Source: JAGPUQ01 sp050179115 (lineage in GTDB: Bacteria > Pseudomonadota > Gammaproteobacteria > Pseudomonadales > Porticoccaceae). From it: DNA of 50,076 nt. The notes under the pieces are model-generated. The model was not told where the DNA came from. It did not search any database and was given only the letters and a program-made list of their open reading frames with translations. The stretch is from NCBI GenBank assembly GCA_050179115.1, contig JBFXFL010000018.1, forward strand, positions 1 through 50,076. Reading direction: 5' to 3'. Below are positions 1 through 7,866 of this stretch, in pieces (position 1 is the stretch's first letter; each line of letters opens with the position of its first letter). The position numbers were made by a program, and so were the translations under genes.

Positions 1-1115
1 GTATCACTTACCGGTATTACGAACGAATCCGGAAAGCCCATCAGGCGCGCGCACTCACGCGGCGTCAGCCGGCGGGGGCGTTTACGCTTGCCCTGTGACA
101 CCAGAATCTCCGAGCCATCCTTGTAGTAGCGCGCCGACAGGGTGCGCGCCACGCTATCGGCGTCCACCAGCCCGAAGCCGAAGCCGTTGCCGGCGGCGCG
201 GTGCTTCTCCGCGTAGCCCTGCAGGTATGCCCAGAGTTTGGCAGTCAGGGTGTACTTGGGATGCACGATGGCCTCGTCGCCTTCCGTGTACGGTGATTCG
301 GCAGCCTCGCTACCGTCCTGTGGATGCAGGATGGCCGACAGCTTCGGCGCTGCTTCGGGCAGACACAGGCCATCCCACGAGAATCCAGAGGGCTCCCGGA
401 AGCCCACGATCAAGACACGCTCGCGGTGCTGCGGGACAAAACGCTGGCCGTCGATGACTTTGTAGTGGACTTCGTAGCCAAGCTCTTCGCGCAATACTTC
501 CATGATTTTTTTGAAAGTCTGCCCCTTGTCATGGGAAACCAGATTTTTCACGTTTTCAAGCAGAAAAGCTTTGGGGCGCTTTTCGGCAATGATCCGCGCC
601 ACATCGTAGAACAGCGTTCCCTGTGTAGTGCACTCGAAGCCGTGCGGACGACCAAGCGCATTCTTCTTCGATACGCCCGCGATACTGAAGGGTTGACAGG
701 GGAAACCCGCAAGCAGCACGTCGTGATCAGGCACATCGGGTGCATCAATTTGGGTGATGTCACCGACGAGCAGATGTCCTGGTTGATGCGGGAAGTTGGC
801 GAGGTAGGTCTTCTGGGCGTAGGTATTCCACTCGCTGGTGAACACGCAATGCCCACCCTGTGCCTCGAAGCCCAGACGGATGCCCCCGATGCCTGCGAAC
901 AAGTCTATGAAAGTGAACGTGTGGCCGTCGTTTGCCGGCGCGGTGATCAGCGGCAGGATGCGCTGCCGGATGGCATCCACCCGGTAAGGCGGTACGTCTT
1001 CCTTGACTTCCCAGCGCCGGAAGGTCGATTCATTCACTTCCAGAATCTCGGCCAATTGCTTCTGGGTGTAGAGGGTGCGGGCTTGGCGGAGAATATCGAG
1101 GGCTGCGAGTTGCAT
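1..1115 (-). CDS. dcm: DNA (cytosine-5-)-methyltransferase, C-terminus cut by window edge
   Basis: The protein methylates cytosine C5 in DNA. From the ATG at 1115 the frame stays open for 371 codons to the window edge with no stop. Residues 1-36 form a helix-turn-helix-like segment (TQKQLAEILEVNESTFRRWE). The methyltransferase motifs follow in order: the SAM-binding motif I FIDLFAGIGGIRLGFE, the catalytic loop PCQPFS with Cys140, the ENV motif at about 187, and the QxRxR motif at about 229 (VPQHRERV). The open frame ends in the late conserved block RECARLMGFPDSF, so most of the enzyme is here. No restriction endonuclease is visible; a partner could lie to the left. The N-terminal DNA-binding segment suggests autoregulation, as known for M.SsoII-type enzymes (inference). 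The family is certain; the target sequence cannot be read. Confidence 0.9.
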   Translation of the reverse strand, partial: MQLAALDILRQARTLYTQKQLAEILEVNESTFRRWEVKEDVPPYRVDAIRQRILPLITAPANDGHTFTFIDLFAGIGGIRLGFEAQGGHCVFTSEWNTYAQKTYLANFPHQPGHLLVGDITQIDAPDVPDHDVLLAGFPCQPFSIAGVSKKNALGRPHGFECTTQGTLFYDVARIIAEKRPKAFLLENVKNLVSHDKGQTFKKIMEVLREELGYEVHYKVIDGQRFVPQHRERVLIVGFREPSGFSWDGLCLPEAAPKLSAILHPQDGSEAAESPYTEGDEAIVHPKYTLTAKLWAYLQGYAEKHRAAGNGFGFGLVDADSVARTLSARYYKDGSEILVSQGKRKRPRRLTPRECARLMGFPDSFVIPVSD

Positions 1116-1140
1116 GAGTGGCCTGCCATAAGGGAATAAT

Positions 1141-1175
1141 ACCGCGCATTATGCACGGTATGTGTCCCTTTTAAA
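1141..1175 (-). promoter_or_regulatory. Methyltransferase promoter with overlapping palindrome
   Basis: On the minus strand a TTTAAA (1170-1175) and a CATAAT (1148-1153) are separated by 16 bases, a plausible sigma-70 promoter for the methyltransferase starting at 1115. A 19-base near-palindrome, accgcgcattatgcacggt (1141-1159), covers the -10 box; only one base pair and the centre are mismatched. A repressor bound here would block RNA polymerase. The helix-turn-helix-like N-terminus of the methyltransferase makes that protein the obvious candidate, which is inference. Confidence 0.5.
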
Positions 1176-1198
1176 CCACTAACCACCCGGGAAGCACG

Positions 1199-1223
1199 AA
1201 AAAGGGCGGTGCCCAAGCACCGC
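1199..1223 (-). terminator. Rho-independent terminator after the Anbu gene
   Basis: A perfect 7-base-pair stem (gcggtgc / gcaccgc, loop ccaa, 1206-1223) is followed on the minus strand by CC and five T (1199-1203). It lies about 95 bases beyond the stop of the Anbu gene and ends its transcript before the methyltransferase promoter. Confidence 0.7.
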
Positions 1224-1318
1224 TTGACCATCCGCCGCCGTTCGCAGAGCGGGAACTCGTCCAGTCACGACTCACGCTACCGGGTTGATTGCCCGAGATC
1301 TGCCAGCTTGAGCAGCCT

Positions 1319-2050
1319 TCAGCCCCAACGATACTGTGGCAACTGCCGAAAGGCCTCGCACAGGTGACTATTCCAGGAGGTGCTGAGTTCGTGCAGAAAG
1401 GGATCGTCGCCAGCGAACAGAAAGCGCTTGCCAAGGATAAAGCTGTCGCGGCGATAGATCGCCACTTCGTAGGGTGGACCGACCGAAAGGTTGGAGCGCG
1501 TGGTGGCATCGAGACTGACCAGCGACAGCTGAGCCGCGTCCTCCAACGCCATGTCGAAGCGCGCCACCCGATCCAGCATCGGCTTGCCGTACTTGATCTC
1601 GCCGATCTGCAGAAAGGGCGTCTCCGGGGTTGCCGCCGCATGGTTGCCCTGGGCGTAGACGATGAACAATCCGGGCGGTTCGCCCGCGATCTGGCCGGCC
1701 AGAATCAGCGTGACCTCGGGGCTCTGACCGCTCGCGCGCAGCGCCGGGCCGTGGGTGTTCTGGATTTCCAGATTGGCCGCGCCCACGTATTCCGCGGCTT
1801 CAAACAGGTAGCGCGCACTGTTGAGATTGCCGGCAGGCCCGGGGTAATCCAGGTCGCGCCGCAGGTGGCTGAGGAGCTGCTGGCTGAGCGCGAGATTGCC
1901 CGCGGTGAGCAGCACGAACTGGCGGTCGTCCGCGGGCTTCAGATCATGCATCTTGCTGTACACCGAGGCGTAATCCACCCCGGCGCTGGTGCGGCTGTCG
2001 GATGCTAGCACCAGCCCCTGTTCGACGCAGATGCCAAGACAGTAAGTCAT
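1319..2050 (-). CDS. Anbu (HslV-like proteasome-type protease)
   Basis: This 243-residue protein belongs to the Ntn-hydrolase proteasome superfamily and looks like Anbu, the bacterial beta-subunit homologue (COG3484). The start was set at the ATG at 2050 because this puts Thr at position 2 (MTYCLGI), so Met removal exposes the N-terminal Thr nucleophile; a GGAG lies at the right distance. A TTG seven codons upstream would bury it. Other family marks are the SDSRTSAGVD stretch after the first strand, LLTAGNLALSQ, and a GEIKYGKPMLDR segment. Anbu genes usually sit with transglutaminase-like, alpha-E and circularly permuted ATP-grasp genes; none is here. It has its own terminator, and the next gene upstream is an unrelated dehydratase. 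The in vivo substrate is unknown. Confidence 0.85.
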   Translation of the reverse strand: MTYCLGICVEQGLVLASDSRTSAGVDYASVYSKMHDLKPADDRQFVLLTAGNLALSQQLLSHLRRDLDYPGPAGNLNSARYLFEAAEYVGAANLEIQNTHGPALRASGQSPEVTLILAGQIAGEPPGLFIVYAQGNHAAATPETPFLQIGEIKYGKPMLDRVARFDMALEDAAQLSLVSLDATTRSNLSVGPPYEVAIYRRDSFILGKRFLFAGDDPFLHELSTSWNSHLCEAFRQLPQYRWG

Positions 2051-2121
2051 GGGCAATACTCCATCAGTCAAACCGCGCCGGCTGCCGCATCCGAACGCCG
2101 CTTTCCACTACCGAAGCGGAT

Positions 2122-2532
2122 TCAGCGAAAACGCACCACGGCGTGTCCGGGAATGGTGACCTCGCCCTGCGCATTTTTCAGAAACAGACTCACTTTCACT
2201 TCGCGTTTGCTGTCGTCTTTTTCCTCGACCTGACCGCCCGCGGTCATGGTTTCGCCGAGAAAGGCGGCGCGGCGGTTGGCGTAACCGAAAGAGACCAGTG
2301 TCGCGTCGTCGCCGATCCAGTCGGTCACCACCTGGCCGATCCAGTCGCCCTGCAGGGGGCCGTCGAGCACGATGCCGGGATAGCCTTCTTCCTGGGTGGC
2401 ATAGGCGTGGTCGAAGTGGATGCGATGGGGATTCCAGATCGCGGCGTTGTACATGAACAGTTGCACGATGCTGGCGGTGTGGTCGCGGCTGGGCAGGGCG
2501 TCGCCCACCTTGATTTTCTCGTATGCGGTCAT
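2122..2532 (-). CDS. MaoC/HTD2-like hot-dog dehydratase, small subunit
   Basis: A 136-residue single hot-dog protein of the MaoC dehydratase superfamily, which adds water to or removes it from acyl-thioesters. The core motif reads NPHRIHFDHAYA followed by EGYPGIVLDGPL. This is the HTD2/mesaconyl-CoA-hydratase variant: the usual G-D-x-N-P-x-H aspartate is not present, while the NxHRIH block is. It starts at 2532 with a GAGGT ribosome site, 4 bases after the stop of the longer partner at 2537. The pair probably forms a heteromer, as HadAB-type dehydratases do. The substrate is unknown; neighbours suggest a ring or branched acyl-CoA breakdown route. Confidence 0.8.
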   Translation of the reverse strand: MTAYEKIKVGDALPSRDHTASIVQLFMYNAAIWNPHRIHFDHAYATQEEGYPGIVLDGPLQGDWIGQVVTDWIGDDATLVSFGYANRRAAFLGETMTAGGQVEEKDDSKREVKVSLFLKNAQGEVTIPGHAVVRFR

Positions 2533-2536
2533 GGGT

Positions 2537-2992
2537 CTACCTCGCGATCAGGGAGGTGGTTTCGTTCAGCACCGGCGCGCCGGCTGCGGTTTTCACCACG
2601 GTTTCGGTGACGACAAAAATCAGCGGGCCGGTTTTGCCGTCCTTCTGGTAAATGTCCTTGAGCATGCGGGTAATCACGAGTTGGTCGCCGGGGCGAATCG
2701 GCCGGTGGTAGACGGTGTCCGAGTTGCCTGCCATGACGCGCTTGAGGGGCAGCGGCGGAATCAGTTTGTCCTCGGCGATGCCGTCCTTGCGCAAGGCTTC
2801 GGGCGGCAGGACCTCCATCGAGTAACCGAAATGAAACAGCGGCGGCGCTTCGTCGCCGTCGAGATATTTGCGGGCTTTCTGTCCCGTCGATACCGCGTAT
2901 TTCTGGATATCGCGCCGCGTGACCTCGACCCGTATCGGGGGGTTGGCGGTACCGATGCGGGCCTTGATTTCCGGGGTCAACAACTCAGCCAT
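2537..2992 (-). CDS. MaoC N-terminal-type dehydratase, FAS1-like
   Basis: A 151-residue protein of the MaoC N-terminal (FAS1 dehydratase region) family. Visible marks are an N-terminal helical stretch (VTRRDIQKYAVSTGQ), a PPLFHFGY segment, and the conserved late block VYHRPIRPGDQLVITR typical of the non-catalytic half of two-subunit hot-dog dehydratases. It begins at 2992 with a clear AAGGAG and ends 4 bases before its partner starts at 2532, so the two are co-translated. This subunit would bind the acyl tail while the partner carries the catalytic His. The substrate cannot be read from the sequence. Confidence 0.8.
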   Translation of the reverse strand: MAELLTPEIKARIGTANPPIRVEVTRRDIQKYAVSTGQKARKYLDGDEAPPLFHFGYSMEVLPPEALRKDGIAEDKLIPPLPLKRVMAGNSDTVYHRPIRPGDQLVITRMLKDIYQKDGKTGPLIFVVTETVVKTAAGAPVLNETTSLIAR

Positions 2993-3049
2993 GCGTTACT
3001 CCTTGGATAATCCGGCGGGCAGGGCGCGCCCGCCGGGCCAGGTCTCGAC

Positions 3050-3337
3050 TCAAACGACCGCCGGCATGATCTGGATGCCCGGCGCGCCGGCGAGGAACTC
3101 GCCCAGCTTGCCGCCCAGGGTCTTGAAGTGCGGGGTTTCACGGTGCGTGGCGAGATCGGCCTTGCTCTTGTACTGCTCCAGCATCACATAGGTGGTGGGG
3201 TCGTCGGTCTTGTGCAACTGATAGAAGGTGCATGCGGGCTCATTGGCGCGCACGGCGGCGGTGAGTTCTTTCATCAGCGCTTCAAAGCCGGCTTGTTTGC
3301 CGTCCTGGATTTTCAGGGTTGCGATAACACCGATCAT
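3050..3337 (-). CDS. ABM-domain (YgiN-like) monooxygenase
   Basis: A 95-residue protein of the antibiotic-biosynthesis-monooxygenase (ABM) fold, a dimeric alpha/beta barrel that oxidises quinols or small aromatics without a cofactor in some members. Typical features are the start MIGVIATLKIQDGKQ, the FEALMKELTAAVRANEPAC helix with the conserved ExGC/EPAC turn, and the YVMLEQYKSKADLATH strand-helix. Start at 3337 has AAAAGGAG eight bases upstream. It is the first gene of a likely three-gene transcript with the two MaoC dehydratases (57 bases to the next). The ABM fold is clear; the reaction is not. Confidence 0.8.
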   Translation of the reverse strand: MIGVIATLKIQDGKQAGFEALMKELTAAVRANEPACTFYQLHKTDDPTTYVMLEQYKSKADLATHRETPHFKTLGGKLGEFLAGAPGIQIMPAVV

Positions 3338-3420
3338 GGGTAGCTCCTTTTGCTTTGGTTTATGGGAAGGACATTGTTATAAAACAGGCGTCCGCACTAT
3401 AACCCGCGCCCGGCGCAGGG

Positions 3421-4365
3421 TCATCCCGCCCCGCGCAGCAACGGCAATACCTCGGTGGCGAAGCGCTCGATCTGGGCGTGGCGCTCGCCGGGCGGACTCA
3501 CCGCATCCAGAATGAGATGACGGACACCCGCCGCGCGGAATTCGGCGATCCTGGCGGCAACATCCTCGGGCCGCCCCAGCGCGCAGTATTTTTTCGCCGG
3601 CCCGCGGAAGTCGCTGGCATAGCGTTCGGAGAGGTGTGCCGTCGCCACATCCCAGGCGGTCTCGAAGCTGTTGTCGATGCGAAAAAACAGCAGGTGCGCG
3701 GTATCGAAGCGGTCGATTTCGCGTTTGGCCGCGGCGGCGCTTTTTTCGATGGTTTCCAGAAAACCGGCGAACATTTCCGGCGTCACCACATAGGAAACAT
3801 AGCCGTCCGCGAGCCGTCCGGCGCGCGCCAGTGCGGCCTCGGAACGCCCGCCACACCAGATCGGCGGGCCGCCCGGCTGGCGCGGCGCGGGCAGCATCTG
3901 CACATTCTCGAACGGGTAGAACCGGCCCGCGTGGCTGACGGGCGCGCCGCTCCAGAGCTTGCGCAACACCTCGATGCCCTCGGACAGGCGTGCGCCGCGC
4001 TCCTTGATGGGGACGCCACAGGCAGCGTATTCGTTGGGGAATTCACCGCCCACGCCGACCCCGAACAACAATCGGCCAGTGGTCAGGCGATCCAGGGTCG
4101 CCACCTGCTTGGCCACCGCCACCGGGTGACGCAGCGGCAACAAGTACACCGAGGTGCCGAGCAGCAATCGGTCGCTCAGGACCGCCGCCTGGGCGAGCTG
4201 CAACAGCGGGTCCATGATCGGCACCGCAAAGGCGATGTGGTCGCCCACCCAGAGGGAGTCGAGGCCGATGCGCTCGGCCAGCGCCACCACCTGACGCACA
4301 CTGGCGGCGCTGTCCATGCTGGTCATCCAGCCGTAACGCATGTCGTTGACAAGGGGCAGTGTCAT
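3421..4365 (-). CDS. LLM-class (luciferase-like) flavin oxidoreductase
   Basis: A 314-residue TIM-barrel protein of the bacterial-luciferase-like family, often annotated as F420-dependent; no F420 genes are seen here, so FMN is as likely. Motifs: SLWVGDHIAF near residue 40, TSVYLLPLRHPVAVAKQVATLDRLTTGRLLFGVGVGG near 95-125 (the flavin phosphate region), and a late WCGGRSEAALARAGRLADGY block. Start at 4365 has GGAGGATACG upstream. It is followed by the ABM and MaoC genes on the same strand with an 83-base gap. The substrate is unknown. Confidence 0.85.
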   Translation of the reverse strand: MTLPLVNDMRYGWMTSMDSAASVRQVVALAERIGLDSLWVGDHIAFAVPIMDPLLQLAQAAVLSDRLLLGTSVYLLPLRHPVAVAKQVATLDRLTTGRLLFGVGVGGEFPNEYAACGVPIKERGARLSEGIEVLRKLWSGAPVSHAGRFYPFENVQMLPAPRQPGGPPIWCGGRSEAALARAGRLADGYVSYVVTPEMFAGFLETIEKSAAAAKREIDRFDTAHLLFFRIDNSFETAWDVATAHLSERYASDFRGPAKKYCALGRPEDVAARIAEFRAAGVRHLILDAVSPPGERHAQIERFATEVLPLLRGAG

Positions 4366-4431
4366 CGTATCCTCCAGTTCGAATGCGGGTGGTCGGGAGC
4401 GAATCCGCTCGGGGGCGCCTCGCCCTCGATT

Positions 4432-5067
4432 CTAGATGTTGTTCGAAGCCGGGCGCCGACCGTGCAGATAGGCCACCAGCGCGGGCAGCAGACTGAGCAC
4501 TATGATGGCGAGCAGCACCCAGGTGAAATGTTCCTTGACGCCCGGCAGATTGCCAAAAAAATAGCCCAGACTGACGAACCCACCGACCCAGAACAGCGCG
4601 CCCAGCACATTGAAAACCAGGAAGCGCGCATAGGGCATGCGACTCGCGCCGGCGACGAAGGGCACGAAAGTACGCAAAAAGGGTGCGAAGCGTGCGATCA
4701 GCACCGATTTGCCGCCGTGGCGTTCGAAAAACTCCCGCGCCCGATCGAGATGATCACGCCGGATCCAGCGCGAATCCCGGGCATAAACCGCCGCCCCGAT
4801 ACGCGACCCGACGTAATAATTGGCGCTGTCCCCCAACACCGCCGCCACGAACAGGCCGCCGCCGAGCACCAGCGGGTCCAGGCTGCCGACACCGGCGAGC
4901 GTGCCGGCCGCAAACAGCAGGCTGTCGCCCGGCAGAAAGGGCATCACCACCAGGCCGGTTTCGACAAAGATGATCAGGAACAGGATGCCGTAGACCCACA
5001 GCCCGTACTGCCCGATCAGGCTCAACAGATGGCGGTCGACGTGCAAAACGAAATCGATCAGTTCCAT
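4432..5067 (-). CDS. DedA family membrane protein
   Basis: A 211-residue inner-membrane protein of the DedA/SNARE-associated family, members of which scramble or flip phospholipids and undecaprenyl phosphate. Marks: the PFLPGDSLLFAAGTLAG segment, GDSANYYVGSRIG, the amphipathic helix RAREFFERHGGKSVLIARFAPFLR with the conserved F-x-R-F-x-P-x-x-R pattern, and FVAGASRMPYARFL. Several hydrophobic segments and a C-terminal helix span the membrane. The start at 5067 (MELIDF) was chosen over longer in-frame options because upstream residues are a frame shadow of the next gene. Unrelated to the catabolic genes around it. Confidence 0.9.
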   Translation of the reverse strand: MELIDFVLHVDRHLLSLIGQYGLWVYGILFLIIFVETGLVVMPFLPGDSLLFAAGTLAGVGSLDPLVLGGGLFVAAVLGDSANYYVGSRIGAAVYARDSRWIRRDHLDRAREFFERHGGKSVLIARFAPFLRTFVPFVAGASRMPYARFLVFNVLGALFWVGGFVSLGYFFGNLPGVKEHFTWVLLAIIVLSLLPALVAYLHGRRPASNNI

Positions 5068-5120
5068 CGGGACGCAATCTGGCAAAGGACGGAACCATAC
5101 CGGTAGCGGAGCGCAGGCGC

Positions 5121-5153
5121 AAAAAGAAAGGGCGGGGAATCCACCCCCGCCCT
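5121..5153 (-). terminator. Rho-independent terminator after LLM gene
   Basis: A perfect 9-base-pair stem (agggcgggg / ccccgccct, 5129-5153, seven-base loop) is followed on the minus strand by TTCTTTTT (5121-5128). It lies just past the stop of the LLM oxidoreductase at 5175 and separates it from dedA. Confidence 0.8.
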
Positions 5154-5174
5154 GGTGATACCCACAAGCAAGGC

Positions 5175-6512
5175 TCAGGCGATCCGCAAACCCAGTTGCG
5201 CCATGCCGACGCGGTCGCACACCGGCGCCCGCTTGGAGCCGGGAGCCAGCGGCACGGAGCCCGGCGTGCGTTCGAAGGAATCGAACAGCCCGATACTGTT
5301 GGCGTACTCGCGCAGCTCGGGCAGGATGTACTTGCCGATCAACTCGATGGAGCGGTTGCGCTGCTGGTCGGATGCCACGCCCTGGACGTTGAAGAACGTA
5401 AAGGAACCCGGCCGGATCACGCTCAGGATCGCCTTCACCTTGGGAATCACCTGCTCCGGAGTGCCGGCCACGATCTGGAGGTTCTCCTGCGCGCGCTTGT
5501 AGGAGTTCCAGAGCTTCTCCTTCACGATGCCGTAATCCTGCTCTTCCTGCCACTTGCCGGTACGCTGTGCCGCCAGCTTTTCCTTGCTGACGCCGAGCCA
5601 GGAGCCGCCGGGCGCCTTGGCCAGCATGCGGATCGCCGTCTTCGAGTTGTACCCGGGCGGCAAGGTGTGTTCGGGCCGGCTGAAACCGTTCTGGCCGCCG
5701 CCAAACACATAGCCGCGACCGATCTCCTGGGCTTCCTCCTCGTTGTCGGAGACAAACACCGGCAACAGGTAGCCAAAATTCTCCGGACCGGCCTGGTAAC
5801 CCAGCTCGGCGGCGGTATCGGCGTAGAGATCCCAGAGATCGCAGGTGGGGCCGAGCGCCGATCCCAGCCCGATGTAGGGATAGCGTTTCTGGGCACACCA
5901 GATCACCGTCTCGGGCGAGAGCACGCCGGGAATCCACTGCTGGGGATAGGGCTCCTGATAGGGCAGCGCCCAGGGATTCACATGGCGGTAGTGGAAATGC
6001 TTGCCTTCGTAACGCCAGGGGCCGGGACGGGTCCAGGCCTGGATGATGAAGTCGTGGGCCTCGTTGAACATTTCCCGGTTATAGGCAGGATTGGCGTTGT
6101 TGAAGAATTGCTCGGAGCCGGCTCCGCGCACCCAGCCCGCCACCAGACGGCCACGGGAAATCAGGTCGATCTCGGCCAGCTCCTCGGCGATGCGCAGCGG
6201 GTGCTTGACCACCGGCAGCGGATTGCCGATCAGGATGATCTTGGCCTTGCGGGTGGCGCGCGCCAGCACCGCCGCTTCGGTGTTGATCACGTTGCCCATG
6301 CAATAGGGATTGCCATGGTGCTCGTTCAGCGCGAGTCCGTCGAAGCCGACTTCTTCCGCGAGGCAGTATTCGTCGATGAACTGGTTGTAGTCCTCCGCCG
6401 CCTTCTTGCGGTCGAAGTAGCGGTTGGAAACACCGAAGAACGCCTTGTTGGCCAGCACAATGTCCTCGTCGAGGTGGCGGTAGGGGCGTTCGGTGAAATA
6501 GCCGAATTTCAT
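5175..6512 (-). CDS. LLM-class flavin-dependent monooxygenase, long form
   Basis: A 445-residue luciferase-like monooxygenase from a subfamily different from the one at 3421. The start at 6512 (MKFGYFTERP) carries GGAGGAG and matches the family N-terminus; 33 extra in-frame codons upstream were rejected. Visible motifs: EEVGFDGLALNEHHGNPY near residue 50-65, IGNPLPVVKHPLRIAEELAEIDLISRGR near 95-120, and GWVRGAGSEQF. The Glu-His pair in NEHH is typical for alkanal-monooxygenase-like members. A metal-dependent amidohydrolase lies 105 bases upstream on the same strand, and the pair is probably co-regulated. The substrate is unknown. Confidence 0.85.
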   Translation of the reverse strand: MKFGYFTERPYRHLDEDIVLANKAFFGVSNRYFDRKKAAEDYNQFIDEYCLAEEVGFDGLALNEHHGNPYCMGNVINTEAAVLARATRKAKIILIGNPLPVVKHPLRIAEELAEIDLISRGRLVAGWVRGAGSEQFFNNANPAYNREMFNEAHDFIIQAWTRPGPWRYEGKHFHYRHVNPWALPYQEPYPQQWIPGVLSPETVIWCAQKRYPYIGLGSALGPTCDLWDLYADTAAELGYQAGPENFGYLLPVFVSDNEEEAQEIGRGYVFGGGQNGFSRPEHTLPPGYNSKTAIRMLAKAPGGSWLGVSKEKLAAQRTGKWQEEQDYGIVKEKLWNSYKRAQENLQIVAGTPEQVIPKVKAILSVIRPGSFTFFNVQGVASDQQRNRSIELIGKYILPELREYANSIGLFDSFERTPGSVPLAPGSKRAPVCDRVGMAQLGLRIA

Positions 6513-6565
6513 GGTGGGAAATCTCCTCCGGATAATGGGTACAAAACCCGCTCGCGGGCGACGTC

Positions 6566-6598
6566 CCTTTCCGGCGTCACGCACGGACGCCGGAAAGG
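6566..6598 (-). other. Long perfect intercistronic hairpin
   Basis: A 13-base-pair perfect inverted repeat (cctttccggcgtc / gacgccggaaagg) with a seven-base loop lies between the amidohydrolase stop (6618) and the LLM start (6512). No T-run follows directly on either strand, so it looks less like a terminator than like an mRNA-stabilising or attenuating stem between two genes on the same strand. Confidence 0.5.
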
Positions 6599-6617
6599 AG
6601 TCTATCGGCAACTCACC

Positions 6618-7751
6618 TCAGTGATGGGCCGGCACCGGGATCGGCAGATTGAACAGCTCGATGCAGTTGAGCCCCATGGCCTGTTCGCGCACTTCCTCGG
6701 ACACTCCCGCGGTGTGGTTGGCGAGCATCTCCTGGGACCAGGGCCAGGTGGAATCGCTGTGGGGGAAGTCGTTGGCCCACAGCAGACGCTTGGAGTTCAT
6801 GCGGTGCGCGCAGGCGAAGGCTTCCCAGTCGTCCTGGAAGGTGAGCCAGACGTTTTCGCGGATGTACTCGCTCGGCGGGCGCGGCAGCACGGGACCACTT
6901 TTGCCGTGGCCGTGCCGGTAGGCGGCGCGGTTCATGCGGTGCATGAAGTGGGGCAACCAGCCGGCATCGCCCTCGGCACCGACGAACTTGAGATTGGGGT
7001 GGCGCTCGAACACACCGCCGAGCACGAACAGCCCGACCATATCCTGGATGCCACGGATGAGCTTCAGGAAGCTGTTGAGCTTGTGGCCGCGATATTCCGT
7101 CAGTGCCGCCGCACTCTCCCGCGAGGTCAGGATGTGGAAACACAGCGGCAGGTCGAGATCGGTCGCACATTCCCAGAGGGCGTCGTAATCCGGGTGATCA
7201 TAGTCCTCGTGAATGGGTCGACCCGGCATCATCACGCCCACGAAACCCGCCGCCTTGATGCGACGAAAATCCTCGATGGCGGAATCCACCGACAGCACCG
7301 CGGTCTGGCCGAGCCCGAACAGGTTTTTCGGCGCGGCACTGCAATAGCCTTCCAGCCAGCGGTTGTAGGCCTTGAAGCAGGCATCCTTGTAGAGCGGATC
7401 CTTGAGATTGCACAGCACCATGCCGACGGAAGCGTAGAGGATTTCGGCATCCACACCGTCGCGCTTCTGGTCCTCGACGCGGTTGGTCGGATCCCAGCCG
7501 CTCTGGTGCATGTCGTAAAACTTGCGGTGCGGCCCCAACTTGGGCATGACTTCATCGGGAATGCCGGCGGCGGACATCAGGCCGATCTCGAGGGGTCGCT
7601 TGTAGCCCTCGATGGCATAGGCGTCACCGCCTTTCCCGTCATCGACCAGATAGGGCGCGCGATCGCGGTAAGCGGGATCAATGAAATCCCGGTAACACTC
7701 GGGCGGCTCGACGATATGGGAATCGGCGGAAACAACAGGTGCGCGCAGCAT
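6618..7751 (-). CDS. Amidohydrolase_2 family metal-dependent hydrolase/decarboxylase
   Basis: A 377-residue TIM-barrel protein of the amidohydrolase-2 family (ACMSD/2-pyrone-4,6-dicarboxylate-hydrolase group). The N-terminal metal motif appears as SADSHIVEPP near residue 10; further ligands are expected at LCFHILTS (His near 200), KFVGAEGDAGWLPHFMHR (near 260) and the late Asp in WANDFPHSDSTWP (near 330). The start at 7751 has a GGGGG stretch upstream. Families of this kind hydrolyse or decarboxylate ring-derived acids. Together with the LLM oxygenase downstream it suggests a two-step conversion of an unknown cyclic compound. Confidence 0.8.
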   Translation of the reverse strand: MLRAPVVSADSHIVEPPECYRDFIDPAYRDRAPYLVDDGKGGDAYAIEGYKRPLEIGLMSAAGIPDEVMPKLGPHRKFYDMHQSGWDPTNRVEDQKRDGVDAEILYASVGMVLCNLKDPLYKDACFKAYNRWLEGYCSAAPKNLFGLGQTAVLSVDSAIEDFRRIKAAGFVGVMMPGRPIHEDYDHPDYDALWECATDLDLPLCFHILTSRESAAALTEYRGHKLNSFLKLIRGIQDMVGLFVLGGVFERHPNLKFVGAEGDAGWLPHFMHRMNRAAYRHGHGKSGPVLPRPPSEYIRENVWLTFQDDWEAFACAHRMNSKRLLWANDFPHSDSTWPWSQEMLANHTAGVSEEVREQAMGLNCIELFNLPIPVPAHH

Positions 7752-7866
7752 AAATACCCCCAGTAAAAAAGTTGGAATGGTGAATCGGATGGTTGAAAAA
7801 TGTGTCTTGCCCTAGTGGATTCCAACAGGGGGTAAAAATCAAGCCGCGCCCCGCACTTCCGATGAC

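Noticed and set aside
3478..5106. Long plus-strand open frame of 542 codons
   Set aside because: It lies opposite an LLM oxidoreductase and a DedA gene with clear motifs, and its own sequence is Arg/Gln/His-rich without any domain; a G+C-driven shadow.
5196..7766. Plus-strand open frame of 856 codons
   Set aside because: It is antisense to two well-supported genes (LLM and amidohydrolase) and shows no motif.
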